Below, in pieces: positions 1 through 6,700 of a stretch of DNA of 6,839 nt (positions within the stretch are counted from its first letter, which is position 1; each line of letters opens with the position of its first letter). The stretch is from positions 1 through 6,839 of the forward strand of contig JAFLJU010000232.1 in assembly GCA_022712835.1 (NCBI GenBank). The letters run 5' to 3'. Made by a program: the position numbers and the translations under genes. The stretch comes from Desulfobacteraceae bacterium. GTDB lineage: Bacteria; Desulfobacterota; Desulfobacteria; Desulfobacterales; Desulfobacteraceae. The notes under the pieces were generated by a model. It worked only from the letters and a program-made list of their open reading frames with translations. It was not told the origin of the DNA and made no database searches.

Positions 1-231
1 AAATTTTGAAAATTTTTAGATGGACAATATGTTAAGATAAATCCCCTGGGTTTGTTGTCTTTTCCGGTGTTTGCGTATTGACATCCTTTTAGTTTTGGTA
101 AAGTATACGGCTTATTGAAAAATTAACTTTAAACTTACTAAGGAATGAAAATTAGTTGATATATTGCCCTCTTTACAAATCATATAATCATCATATCCAC
201 CTAAAGTGCCCATTGTCGATAGCGTGTGTAT
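1..231. other. AT-rich leader region without a visible gene
   Basis: Stops are frequent in the forward frames I translated, and I recognise no protein there. The first 15 bases form a pure A/T palindrome around one G (AAATTTT-G-AAAATTT), which is weak evidence for anything because it is built only from A/T runs at the window edge. The only convincing signal is the promoter candidate at 78-106. The rest would be the 5' leader of the downstream small ORF and membrane-protein gene. I see no tRNA, terminator hairpin or riboswitch that I can name. Confidence 0.5.
78..106 (+). promoter_or_regulatory. Candidate sigma-70-type promoter for the small ORF and membrane-protein unit
   Basis: A perfect TTGACA box lies at 78-83. 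Seventeen bases later comes AAGTAT at 101-106, which matches TATAAT at three of six positions; TAAAGT at 99-104 is an alternative with 15-base spacing. The -35 box is strong and the -10 box poor. If used, transcription would start near 113 and leave an untranslated leader of about 120 bases before the small ORF at 232. No other promoter of similar quality was seen upstream of 375. Confidence 0.4.
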
Positions 232-378
232 ATGGTAGAATTTATACTCATGGAAATTCATACAGATTATTATTCATTAATACCCTATTCGGCGAAATTT
301 TTTAATACCTGTGAAGATGCAGAAGCATGGCTTGCCTCTTTGGGTTGTCACAGGCCAATTCAAGACCCTGAAAAATGA
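232..378 (+). CDS. Small ORF, 48 aa, translationally coupled to the membrane protein; resembles the tail of a STAS/SpoIIAA-like protein
   Basis: The frame opens after a TAG at 220-222. It offers GTG at 226, ATG at 232 and ATG at 250, none with a good Shine-Dalgarno, so the start is uncertain; from 250 the product would be 42 aa. It ends in TGA at 376-378, overlapping the next gene's ATG at 375 as ATGA, an arrangement typical of translational coupling. The C-terminal half, with a hydrophobic stretch, then AKFFNTCEDAEAWLASLG, recalls the last strand and helix of STAS/SpoIIAA-like proteins (F-x-x-x-E-E-A-x-x-W-L). That resemblance comes from memory of the family and was not checked by a search. 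If correct, a full domain would need about 70 more residues upstream, which I cannot see in any forward frame, so this could be the remnant of a truncated gene. It could equally be a real small protein or a non-coding leader ORF whose translation delivers ribosomes to the next start. Confidence 0.4.
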   Translation: MVEFILMEIHTDYYSLIPYSAKFFNTCEDAEAWLASLGCHRPIQDPEK

Positions 379-1193
379 AAACAATTTTACAAATATTGAA
401 TCTGGGTACTGAAGGGCTCCCTGAAAAACAGGCAATTTATGTCCAGATCATAAACCTGTTGTCTGTCATTGTTATCTTCGTTTCCATTCTCTATCTTGGG
501 TTCTATCTATTCTTAGGACAAATGGTACCCGGTCTGATTAATGTGGCTGCAATCTTGCTTTATTCACTCACCTTTTTCTGGACATATAAAAAATGGTTTC
601 ACCTGGCAAGGTTATGGATTTTTTCAATATATATGGCACATTTGCTGTTATTAACTCTCATTGTGTTCTCCAAAGACACAGGGTTTCATTTTTACTATCT
701 CATGATTCCTGCCCTTATCTTTTTATTATTTGAAAATAGGGCCATAAAACAGGCAATAGGTCTGAGTATTGTTTCTATACTTTTATTTTTTACCTGCGAG
801 ATGGTTGAAATCGGTAATCCATATATAGATCTGCCCCAGGCAGCAAACCGTATATTATATCTCTCATCCATTTTAATTGCCATCCTGGGGTCCCTGTTTA
901 TACTTTTCATGGTGACCTTTAACATCAGAAAATATGAAGAGGAGCAGAGTCGATTGTTCCAGGATCTCCAGACAGCCCTGTCAGAGGTAAAAACATTAAA
1001 AGGGCTGCTCCCCATTTGTGCCTCCTGTAAAAAAATAAGAGATGACAAAGGGTATTGGACCCTTCTGGAGTCCTATATAGAAGAATACTCCGAAGCATCC
1101 TTCAGCCATGGTGTATGCCCTGAGTGTTCTGAGACATTGTATGGGAATCAGGACTGGTATCTTAAGCTCAAAAAAAATAACAAAAACATCTAA
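375..1193 (+). CDS. Six-helix membrane protein with a C-terminal Cys4 (putative zinc-binding) module
   Basis: A 272-aa protein of unknown function. Six hydrophobic segments lie at about residues 24-46, 51-71, 78-98, 105-121, 126-142 and 158-182. A short charged helix follows (about 185-208, KYEEEQSRLFQDLQTALSEVKTLK), of the kind that links membrane sensors to cytoplasmic outputs. Residues 210-255 form a compact module with LPICASCKKIRDD, GYW and FSHGVCPEC. Its cysteines are C215, C218, C248 and C251, two CxxC pairs 29 residues apart, with H245 nearby, which suggests bound zinc or another metal. I know this motif as a C-terminal tail on PAS-domain and response-regulator proteins of sulfate reducers, where its role is not established. 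No kinase, cyclase, GGDEF or HTH domain is present. The ATG at 375 is the only sensible start, because an in-frame stop lies at 369-371. There is no Shine-Dalgarno, so translation probably depends on the overlapping small ORF. A membrane-bound sensor or metal/redox-responsive protein is inference. Confidence 0.85.
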   Translation: MKTILQILNLGTEGLPEKQAIYVQIINLLSVIVIFVSILYLGFYLFLGQMVPGLINVAAILLYSLTFFWTYKKWFHLARLWIFSIYMAHLLLLTLIVFSKDTGFHFYYLMIPALIFLLFENRAIKQAIGLSIVSILLFFTCEMVEIGNPYIDLPQAANRILYLSSILIAILGSLFILFMVTFNIRKYEEEQSRLFQDLQTALSEVKTLKGLLPICASCKKIRDDKGYWTLLESYIEEYSEASFSHGVCPECSETLYGNQDWYLKLKKNNKNI

Positions 1194-1210
1194 CCTTTGG
1201 GTTTTCAAGA

Positions 1211-1306
1211 ATTAAACCGGACCACCCCGACAAAGGGTTGCCTGGTCCTGGCACTCCCCTTGGCAAATATCAGCACCGGTGGGGTTGGTGGGCGGTAAAG
1301 TTTAAT
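1211..1306. repeat. Imperfect inverted repeat spanning the convergent intergenic spacer
   Basis: The left arm at 1211-1227 (ATTAAAC-CGG-ACC-A-CCC) pairs with the reverse complement of 1290-1306 (ATTAAAC-TTT-ACC-G-CCC), matching at 13 of 17 positions. The arms enclose about 62 bases. The right arm runs into the last codons and TAA stop of the acyltransferase gene. The spacer separates two genes reading toward each other, so transcripts from either side could fold over it. A bidirectional termination or transcript-end structure is a reasonable guess, but the mismatches leave chance possible. Confidence 0.35.
1217..1251. terminator. Possible transcription-termination hairpin between convergent genes
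   Basis: GGACCA at 1219-1224 pairs with TGGTCC at 1243-1248, and an inner CCC/GGG pairing shortens the loop. Read on the minus strand, the stem follows the acyltransferase stop by about 50 bases and is followed by GGTTTAATTC, which has only a short T run. Read on the plus strand, it lies about 25 bases after the membrane-protein stop and has no T tract. It is at best a weak intrinsic terminator, more plausible for the minus-strand gene. Confidence 0.3.
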
Positions 1307-2147
1307 CTTTTGATGGCTTCCCGCTATTTATTCTGGAGTGTGGTTCTTTGCCCGTCGAGTCTTCATTTTTTTCAAGATTTTTATTGCCCCAGGGGAAAAA
1401 TCCTCTAAGAGGATGAGGTTTCTGTGTTTCTTTTACCATTATTTCCCGGGATTTTTGAATCAGTTCGTTGATATTTTCCGCGGAATAATCTTTTACGGGG
1501 ATTGGTTCATGAATTGTCATCAATACCTTTCCCGGAAAAAGATCTATCGTTTTATTCGGAAGTATGTCCTTTGTTCCGATAATGGTCACTGGCAGGATTG
1601 GCAGGTCCAAATCAAGCGCCATCCTAAAAGCTCCTTTTTTGAAGTTTTTAATTATCCCGTCAGTACTGCGGCTTCCTTCGGGAAAAAAGAGAATGGATGT
1701 CCCATTGACTATTTTTTTTCTGGCAGCACCCAGGGATTTTAAAGAAGATTCATGATTCGTGCGGTCAATAAAAATATGTCCCACTTTTTCGCACCCAAGC
1801 CCGATCCCGGGAACTTTTCTCAATTCCTGTTTCATTACCCATTTAAAATCTATATTGAGGAAACCATACAAGACAAAAATATCATAAGCGCTCTGATGAT
1901 TGGCAATCACCACGTAGGATTGTTTTGTATCAATATTTTCTCTTCCCGATACTTTGACAAATATCGGCGCTATCCAGGCATTCAGCCGGGCCCATATAAC
2001 ACCACCAATATAACTAGCCACCCGGGCATTGATCAGGAAGGCTACGATTGCAGCCGTTACACCGAAAATCAGAGTGGAAATGATAAAAAATGGAATAGCC
2101 ACAAACCATTTATATGGCTGATAGAGAATATGCAAAATTTTCTTCAT
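1302..2147 (-). CDS. plsC: 1-acyl-sn-glycerol-3-phosphate acyltransferase (PlsC family)
   Basis: A 281-aa membrane-associated acyltransferase. The family transfers an acyl group to the sn-2 position of lysophosphatidic acid to make phosphatidic acid, the precursor of membrane phospholipids, at the cytoplasmic face of the inner membrane. A hydrophobic anchor occupies about residues 14-40. The four family motifs follow in order: the catalytic HX4D as NHQSAYD with H84 and D89; GHIFIDR at 123-129; FPEGSRS at 155-161, which contacts the phosphate; and LPILPVTIIG at 182-191. All key residues are present, so the enzyme should be active. The start at 2147 is preceded by a weak AGGT six bases upstream. 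The last 30 or so residues are polar, lysine-rich and probably disordered, making the protein somewhat longer than a typical PlsC of about 240-250 aa. It stands alone on the minus strand, convergent with the Cys4 membrane-protein gene and divergent from the efflux operon. Exact acceptor specificity cannot be read from the sequence. Confidence 0.92.
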   Translation of the reverse strand: MKKILHILYQPYKWFVAIPFFIISTLIFGVTAAIVAFLINARVASYIGGVIWARLNAWIAPIFVKVSGRENIDTKQSYVVIANHQSAYDIFVLYGFLNIDFKWVMKQELRKVPGIGLGCEKVGHIFIDRTNHESSLKSLGAARKKIVNGTSILFFPEGSRSTDGIIKNFKKGAFRMALDLDLPILPVTIIGTKDILPNKTIDLFPGKVLMTIHEPIPVKDYSAENINELIQKSREIMVKETQKPHPLRGFFPWGNKNLEKNEDSTGKEPHSRINSGKPSKD

Positions 2148-2170
2148 GGGATACCTATTTTACGGGCTGA

Positions 2171-2221
2171 AACTGAAATCAGTTACTACTCAACTGGGTA
2201 TCAACTATATTATATAGTTAC
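2171..2221. promoter_or_regulatory. Operator-like cluster: 17-bp palindrome, second inverted repeat and phased AACT half-sites
   Basis: AACTATAT at 2203-2210, a single T, and ATATAGTT at 2212-2219 make a perfect 17-bp palindrome. AACTGA at 2171-2176 and TCAGTT at 2179-2184 form a second perfect inverted repeat with a two-base centre. TCAACT occurs directly repeated at 2190 and 2201, 11 bases apart, and AGTTAC at 2181 and 2216. AACT thus begins at 2171, 2192 and 2203, spacings of 21 and 11 bases, close to whole helical turns. This resembles a cluster of half-sites for a dimeric regulator. The palindrome covers the candidate -10 box of the minus-strand acyltransferase promoter. No regulator gene is in the window, so the binding protein is unknown. 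Confidence 0.4.
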
Positions 2222-2237
2222 ATATAATACTTTGAAA
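2209..2237 (-). promoter_or_regulatory. Candidate promoter for the acyltransferase gene
   Basis: Read on the minus strand, TTTCAA (complement of 2232-2237) is followed after 17 bases by a perfect TATAAT (complement of 2209-2214). The -10 box is ideal; the -35 box matches consensus at three of six positions. Transcription would begin near 2202 and give a leader of about 55 bases. AT-rich composition makes chance TATAAT matches common here, so this is tentative. Confidence 0.4.
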
Positions 2238-2349
2238 TATAGAAAAAGACCAGTGCCGGAAGTCATTTTTTTAAGTCTGGTATAAAAAATTTAAATTCAT
2301 ACAATTTCTCTATGTTACAAATCATTACATTCAAATTTTTTATAATCCC

Positions 2350-2378
2350 TTTCCAAAAAAAAAATCTTGGTATATAAA
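2350..2378 (+). promoter_or_regulatory. Candidate promoter for the efflux operon, with an A10 run in its spacer
   Basis: TTTCCA at 2350-2355 (four of six to TTGACA) and TATAAA at 2373-2378 (five of six to TATAAT) are separated by 17 bases. A run of ten A residues at 2355-2364 starts at the last base of the -35 box and extends into the spacer. The predicted start near 2385 leaves a leader of about 48 bases before the adaptor start codon. This is the best-spaced candidate I found upstream of the operon. Confidence 0.4.
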
Positions 2379-2383
2379 AAAAC

Positions 2384-2400
2384 GTAACAAAAGATGTAAC
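2384..2400. repeat. GTAAC direct repeat at the predicted transcription start of the efflux operon
   Basis: GTAAC occurs at 2384-2388 and 2396-2400, 12 bases apart, immediately after the candidate -10 box. The reverse complement GTTAC appears in the same intergenic region at 2182, 2217 and 2314. Five copies of a five-base word in about 220 bases suggest, but do not prove, a regulator half-site. A repressor bound at the start site would be a natural control point for a pump operon. Confidence 0.3.
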
Positions 2401-2418
2401 GACATAAATTGGTTGATC

Positions 2419-2425
2419 AAAGGAA
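2419..2425 (+). promoter_or_regulatory. Ribosome binding site that sets the adaptor start
   Basis: AAAGGAA at 2419-2425 lies seven bases before the ATG at 2433. The frame is open further upstream to a TTG at 2409, which would add eight residues (MVDQRNLF), but no Shine-Dalgarno precedes that TTG. The ATG is therefore the better start. Confidence 0.7.
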
Positions 2426-2432
2426 TCTGTTC

Positions 2433-3767
2433 ATGGAAAAACCACCGAGATTTAAGGCAATTGCTTCTTTTCTGTTCAGACTTATGCGGGTCTTTATTGT
2501 GTTGGGCATCGCCTTTGCCCTGGCGTTTTGGTTGTATGCAATCAGGGCTACACCTGAGAAAAAAGAATTGGTGCGAACCCCACCAAGTGTCCGAGTTCTT
2601 AAGGCCCATTCCCAATCCGAAGTGATGACGGTGACAGCCTTTGGTACGGTCAGTCCCCGGCGGTTGGTTAAAATAGCCGTGGAGGTGCCCGGACGGATTG
2701 TTTATCTGAATCAAGGGTTTAAGGAAGGTGGATTGATTGAAAATGAGTCCCTGTTGGTTCAGATTGATCCGCGATCTTATGGTTTGGGCAAAGAGGCTGC
2801 GGCTGTAAGGGTAACCCAGGCCCGGGTTGACATGGACAGTCTGAACCAGGATGTTGAAAATTTGAAAAAGGATATGGAATTGGGAAAGGCCAATGTGAAT
2901 TTGGCCCAAAAGGAATTTGAGCGCATGACGACGCTGAGCCAAAACCAGTTTGCATCCAAAACCAGTCTGGACAAAGCAGAACAGGCGCATCTTGCTGCCA
3001 GGATCCAATTACAGTCCATCCAGAACAGACTGTCGCTTATCCCGGCCATGATGGAACAAAAAAAGGCGGCCCTGGCCATGGCAGATGTGGAGTTTAACAA
3101 GGCAGACCTTTCATTGGAAAGAACCCGGATTGTGTCCGGATTTGATGGATTTGTTCTGGACAAGCAGGCAGAGCTTGGAGAATATGTGAATATTGGCCAG
3201 ATTCTGGGGTCTGTCTATGCGAAAGATGAACTGGATGTGGAGGTGAGAATTCCCTTAGAACAGATGCGCTGGATCCAGACATTTTTTGACAGCGGCCGCA
3301 CGCCGTCAGCCCGGGTCAGCATTGCCAATTTTGATGATCCAGACAAACGGGTATGGGATGCCAAAGTCGCGAGGGTTAAGGCCCGCATTGATGAAAAAAC
3401 CAGAACCCTACCCATGACCCTGGAGATTCAGACAGGAAATAATGATGCGGCGAACGGATCATGGGCAACCTTGTTTGATTTAAAGCCTGGCACTTTTGTT
3501 AATTGCAAAATCATCGGCGAGATCCGTGAAAATATTTTTGTGTTGCCACGGCATCTGCTCAAACCCGGGGATATCCTTTTTATTGTGAACGATTCTCAAC
3601 TGGAGATGCGGCAGGTTACGGTGTTGCGAAAATTTGAAGACCAGGTCTATATCAACGGCGGGCTTGTCGACGGGGATAAGATTATTGTCTCTCCTCTTCC
3701 CGGAGCCATCGAGGGGATGGAATTGATTATTCGAAGAAATGAGAAGCCCCAGGGTATGAAACCATGA
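2433..3767 (+). CDS. RND efflux periplasmic adaptor subunit (membrane fusion protein, HlyD/AcrA type)
   Basis: A 444-aa adaptor that would link an inner-membrane RND pump to an outer-membrane channel across the periplasm. A basic start and one hydrophobic helix (about residues 17-37) anchor it in the inner membrane; there is no lipobox cysteine, unlike lipidated AcrA. The first half of the lipoyl/barrel-sandwich domain is about 80-112 (VEVPGRIVYLNQGFKEGG, then LVQIDPRSY). A long alpha-helical hairpin rich in Ala, Gln, Lys and Glu follows at about 120-228 (coiled coil). The second lipoyl half is about 231-259 (TRIVSGFDGFVLDKQAELGE, then YVNIGQ), and a beta-barrel and membrane-proximal domain run to the C-terminus, including LKPGTFV and GLVDGDKIIV. 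Its stop overlaps the next ATG by four bases, showing that adaptor and pump are translated together. The family call is firm; the exported substrate cannot be inferred. Confidence 0.93.
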   Translation: MEKPPRFKAIASFLFRLMRVFIVLGIAFALAFWLYAIRATPEKKELVRTPPSVRVLKAHSQSEVMTVTAFGTVSPRRLVKIAVEVPGRIVYLNQGFKEGGLIENESLLVQIDPRSYGLGKEAAAVRVTQARVDMDSLNQDVENLKKDMELGKANVNLAQKEFERMTTLSQNQFASKTSLDKAEQAHLAARIQLQSIQNRLSLIPAMMEQKKAALAMADVEFNKADLSLERTRIVSGFDGFVLDKQAELGEYVNIGQILGSVYAKDELDVEVRIPLEQMRWIQTFFDSGRTPSARVSIANFDDPDKRVWDAKVARVKARIDEKTRTLPMTLEIQTGNNDAANGSWATLFDLKPGTFVNCKIIGEIRENIFVLPRHLLKPGDILFIVNDSQLEMRQVTVLRKFEDQVYINGGLVDGDKIIVSPLPGAIEGMELIIRRNEKPQGMKP

Positions 3768-6700
3768 AAACCATAGGCAAATGGTCTATTGAACACAGAG
3801 TTTCGGTGAACCTGATCATGGTGTTTTTGATTGTGGCCGGTTTCTTTACAGTGATCAATATGAAGCGGGAAATGTTTCCCCAGTTTTCTCTGGACATGAT
3901 CAATATCGGTGTCACCTATCCGGGTGCCTCCCCTGAAGAGGTGGAAGAGGGCATCTGCATCAAAATAGAGGAACAGCTCAAAAGTATTGAAAATATTAAA
4001 ACCATGTATTCAACTGCCCTTGAGGGACATGGCTCGGTCACTTTGGAACTTGCCGCCGGAACCGATATCAACATAAAGCTGGATGAAATCCGAACGGAAA
4101 TGGACTTGATCGATTCTTTTCCTGAACAGGCCGAAGACCCGGTGATCGTTGAGATCAAGAACAATGAACCTTCCATATATCTGGCGGTTTATGGGGATGT
4201 GGATGAGCGGGTGCTGCGGGATACGGCTGAAAAGATCCGGGATGACCTGGTGGATACCGATGTGATCTCCCTGGCAACCCTGACCGGGGTCAGGGAGTTT
4301 GAGATTTCCATTGAAATATCTGAGGCAAGCCTGCGCCAGTTTAATCTTTCCTTTGATCAGGTGGTGGCAGCAGTTAAGACCGGTAGCCTGGAACTTCCCG
4401 GCGGGAAAATAAAAACCCGGGGAAGTGAGGTGCTGGTCCGGGCCAAGGGAAAAATGTATACAGGGGAAGAATTTGAGCGCATCCCCCTTGTGTCAAGATC
4501 CGACGGCACGGTGATCCGTTTGGGGGATGTGGCAAGGGTAAAGGACGGGTTTGAAGAAAGTGATGTCACGGCAAGGTTCAATGGCAAGCCCGCCGCAATG
4601 ATTGTGGTGAGCCGCACCGATTCCCAGGATACCATAGCTATTTCAAATACAGCCATAGACTATCTTAACACCCACAAGGACCAGATGCCCAAGGGGGTTA
4701 CCCTGGGGTATTGGTTTAATATAGCGGACATGGTCCAGGACCGCATTGATCTGCTGCTCAAGAACGGGGCCCAGGGGATTTTGTTGGTCTTTATTGTGCT
4801 GGCCCTGTTTTTGGATCTGGGCCTGGCCTTCTGGGTGGCAGCGGGAATCCCCATCTCCTTTATGGGGGCACTTTTGGTGTTGGATTATTTAGGTGCCTCC
4901 ATCAACATGCTGTCTTTGTTCGGGTTTATCATGACCCTGGGGATATTGGTGGATGATGCCATCATTGTGGGCGAGAATATCTATACCCATTATTCCATGG
5001 GCAAATCCCCCAAACAGGCGGTGATAGATAGCATGGAACAGATCGGGGGGCCTGTGGTCATGGCGGTTGCCACCACCATGGTGGCCTTTACCCCTCTGAT
5101 GTATATTTCCGGGATCATGGGCAAATTTATTTCCATCATGCCCCAGGCGGTGATCTGTATCCTGGCCGTTTCCCTTTTGGAAGCTTTTGTCATTCTTCCT
5201 GCCCACCTGGAACATACCCTGACCTCGTCCAAGCAAAATAAAAATTGGCTGCGTCGGATCTTTTTTTTCTGGCTGGACTGGCTGAAAAAAGACATAACAG
5301 ACGGCCATGCCTGGGTCAGGAGCCGGGTGGAAAAAAGAATGAACCAAGTTATCCATTCCTTTTATCTGCCCCTTTTACGGTATTGTGTGAGGAACCGCTA
5401 CTTTACCATGGGGATAGGAGTCGGGTGTCTCATCGTCTCTCTAGGCCTTCTGGCCGGGGGGCATGTGCCCTTTGTTTTTTTTGCCAAGACCGATTCCAAC
5501 TGGATCATTTCCGAGACGATCTACCCCCTTGGCACCCCCTTTGCCACCACGGAAAAGACCATCAAACAAATCGAAAAAGGGGCCTTTGAACTCAATAACT
5601 TTTTCAGGAACAGGGTAACGGGCGGTCAAGATCTGGTGGTCAATAGTTTTTCCCTGGTGGGGGTTATTCCGAGAAGGGACTGGAAACCAGGCGTCTATGG
5701 CGGGCATTGCGGTGAAGCCTGGATCGAGATTTTGCCGGCGGATATGCGCCCGGATATTTCAGCCCCCGAGGTCACGGCCAAGTGGCGGGAACTGACCGGG
5801 GATATTCTGGGAGTTGAGCAGCTGACCTTTGGTATTATTGGCGGCGGCCCCGGCGGCAACCCAATAGAAATCAGGCTTGTGGGAAGTGACCTGGTCCAGC
5901 TGGAGCAGGCGGCCCGCGCCCTTAAAGATGAAATTGCCACCTATCCTGGAACCTTTGATATCACGGATGATTTCCGGCCCGGAAAAATGGAAAAACAGAT
6001 TTTTATTAAAAATGGGGCGGAATCCCTCGGGATCACCATGGCTGACATTGCCATTCAGATTCGTCAGGCCTACTACGGGGATGAGGCCCTGAAGATCCAG
6101 CGGGGAAAAGATGATATCAAGGTTATGGTGCGTTATTCAAAGGAGGAACGGGAATCAGAAGCCAGTATTGATGATTTGAGAATCCGCACCCGGGACGGAA
6201 GACAAATCCCTTTGAATCAGGTGGCCCGCCTGGAGATGAAACAGGGCTATTCCACCATTCTACGGGTGGACAGAAAGCGGGTGATCACCGTGATATCCGA
6301 TCTGGATGAGGATGTGGCCAATGCCCAGAAGATTGTGGACAATTTGCGGAAAGGGTTTTTAGATACCCTTGAAAATCGATTTGCAGGTGTCACCTATGAC
6401 CTTGAGGGCCAGGCAAAGCGGACCGAAGAATCCATTAGTAGTCTGATCAAAGGTTTTTCCCTGGCTGGCATGGTGATGTTTTTGCTCCTGGCCAGCCAGT
6501 TTAGATCTTATATCCAGCCGGTGATCATCATGACGGCCATCCCCTTTGGCCTCATCGGCGCTATTGTCGGACATTTTTTCATGGGACTGGATATCACCAT
6601 GATCAGTATCTTCGGGATTGTGGCCCTGTCTGGTATCGTGATCAATGATAGTTTGATCCTGATTGATTTTATCAATAACAAGGTGCGCTCCGGGGCCCCG

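Noticed and set aside
1..15. AAATTTT-G-AAAATTT palindrome as an operator or terminator
   Set aside because: It consists only of A/T runs at the window edge, with no GC stem and no gene context.
145..159. AAGGA followed by ATG as a mini-ORF start
   Set aside because: The purine box abuts the ATG with no spacing, and the frame closes after four codons.
1338..2285. Open plus-strand frames opposite the acyltransferase gene
   Set aside because: They overlap the complete PlsC coding frame with all four family motifs, their translations are rich in Phe, Tyr, Ile and His without any recognisable domain, and they lack credible ribosome binding sites.
2340..3415. Minus-strand open frames opposite the adaptor gene
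   Set aside because: The plus-strand frame encodes a full adaptor protein; the reverse translations are Cys-, Ser- and Pro-rich antisense shadows without family features.
4889..5356. Minus-strand frame of 155 codons with His- and Gly-rich stretches, metal-binding in appearance
   Set aside because: It is antisense to the RND transmembrane and linker region, where Met-, Ala- and Ile-rich codons read backwards give His, Asp and Gly; the plus frame is unbroken.
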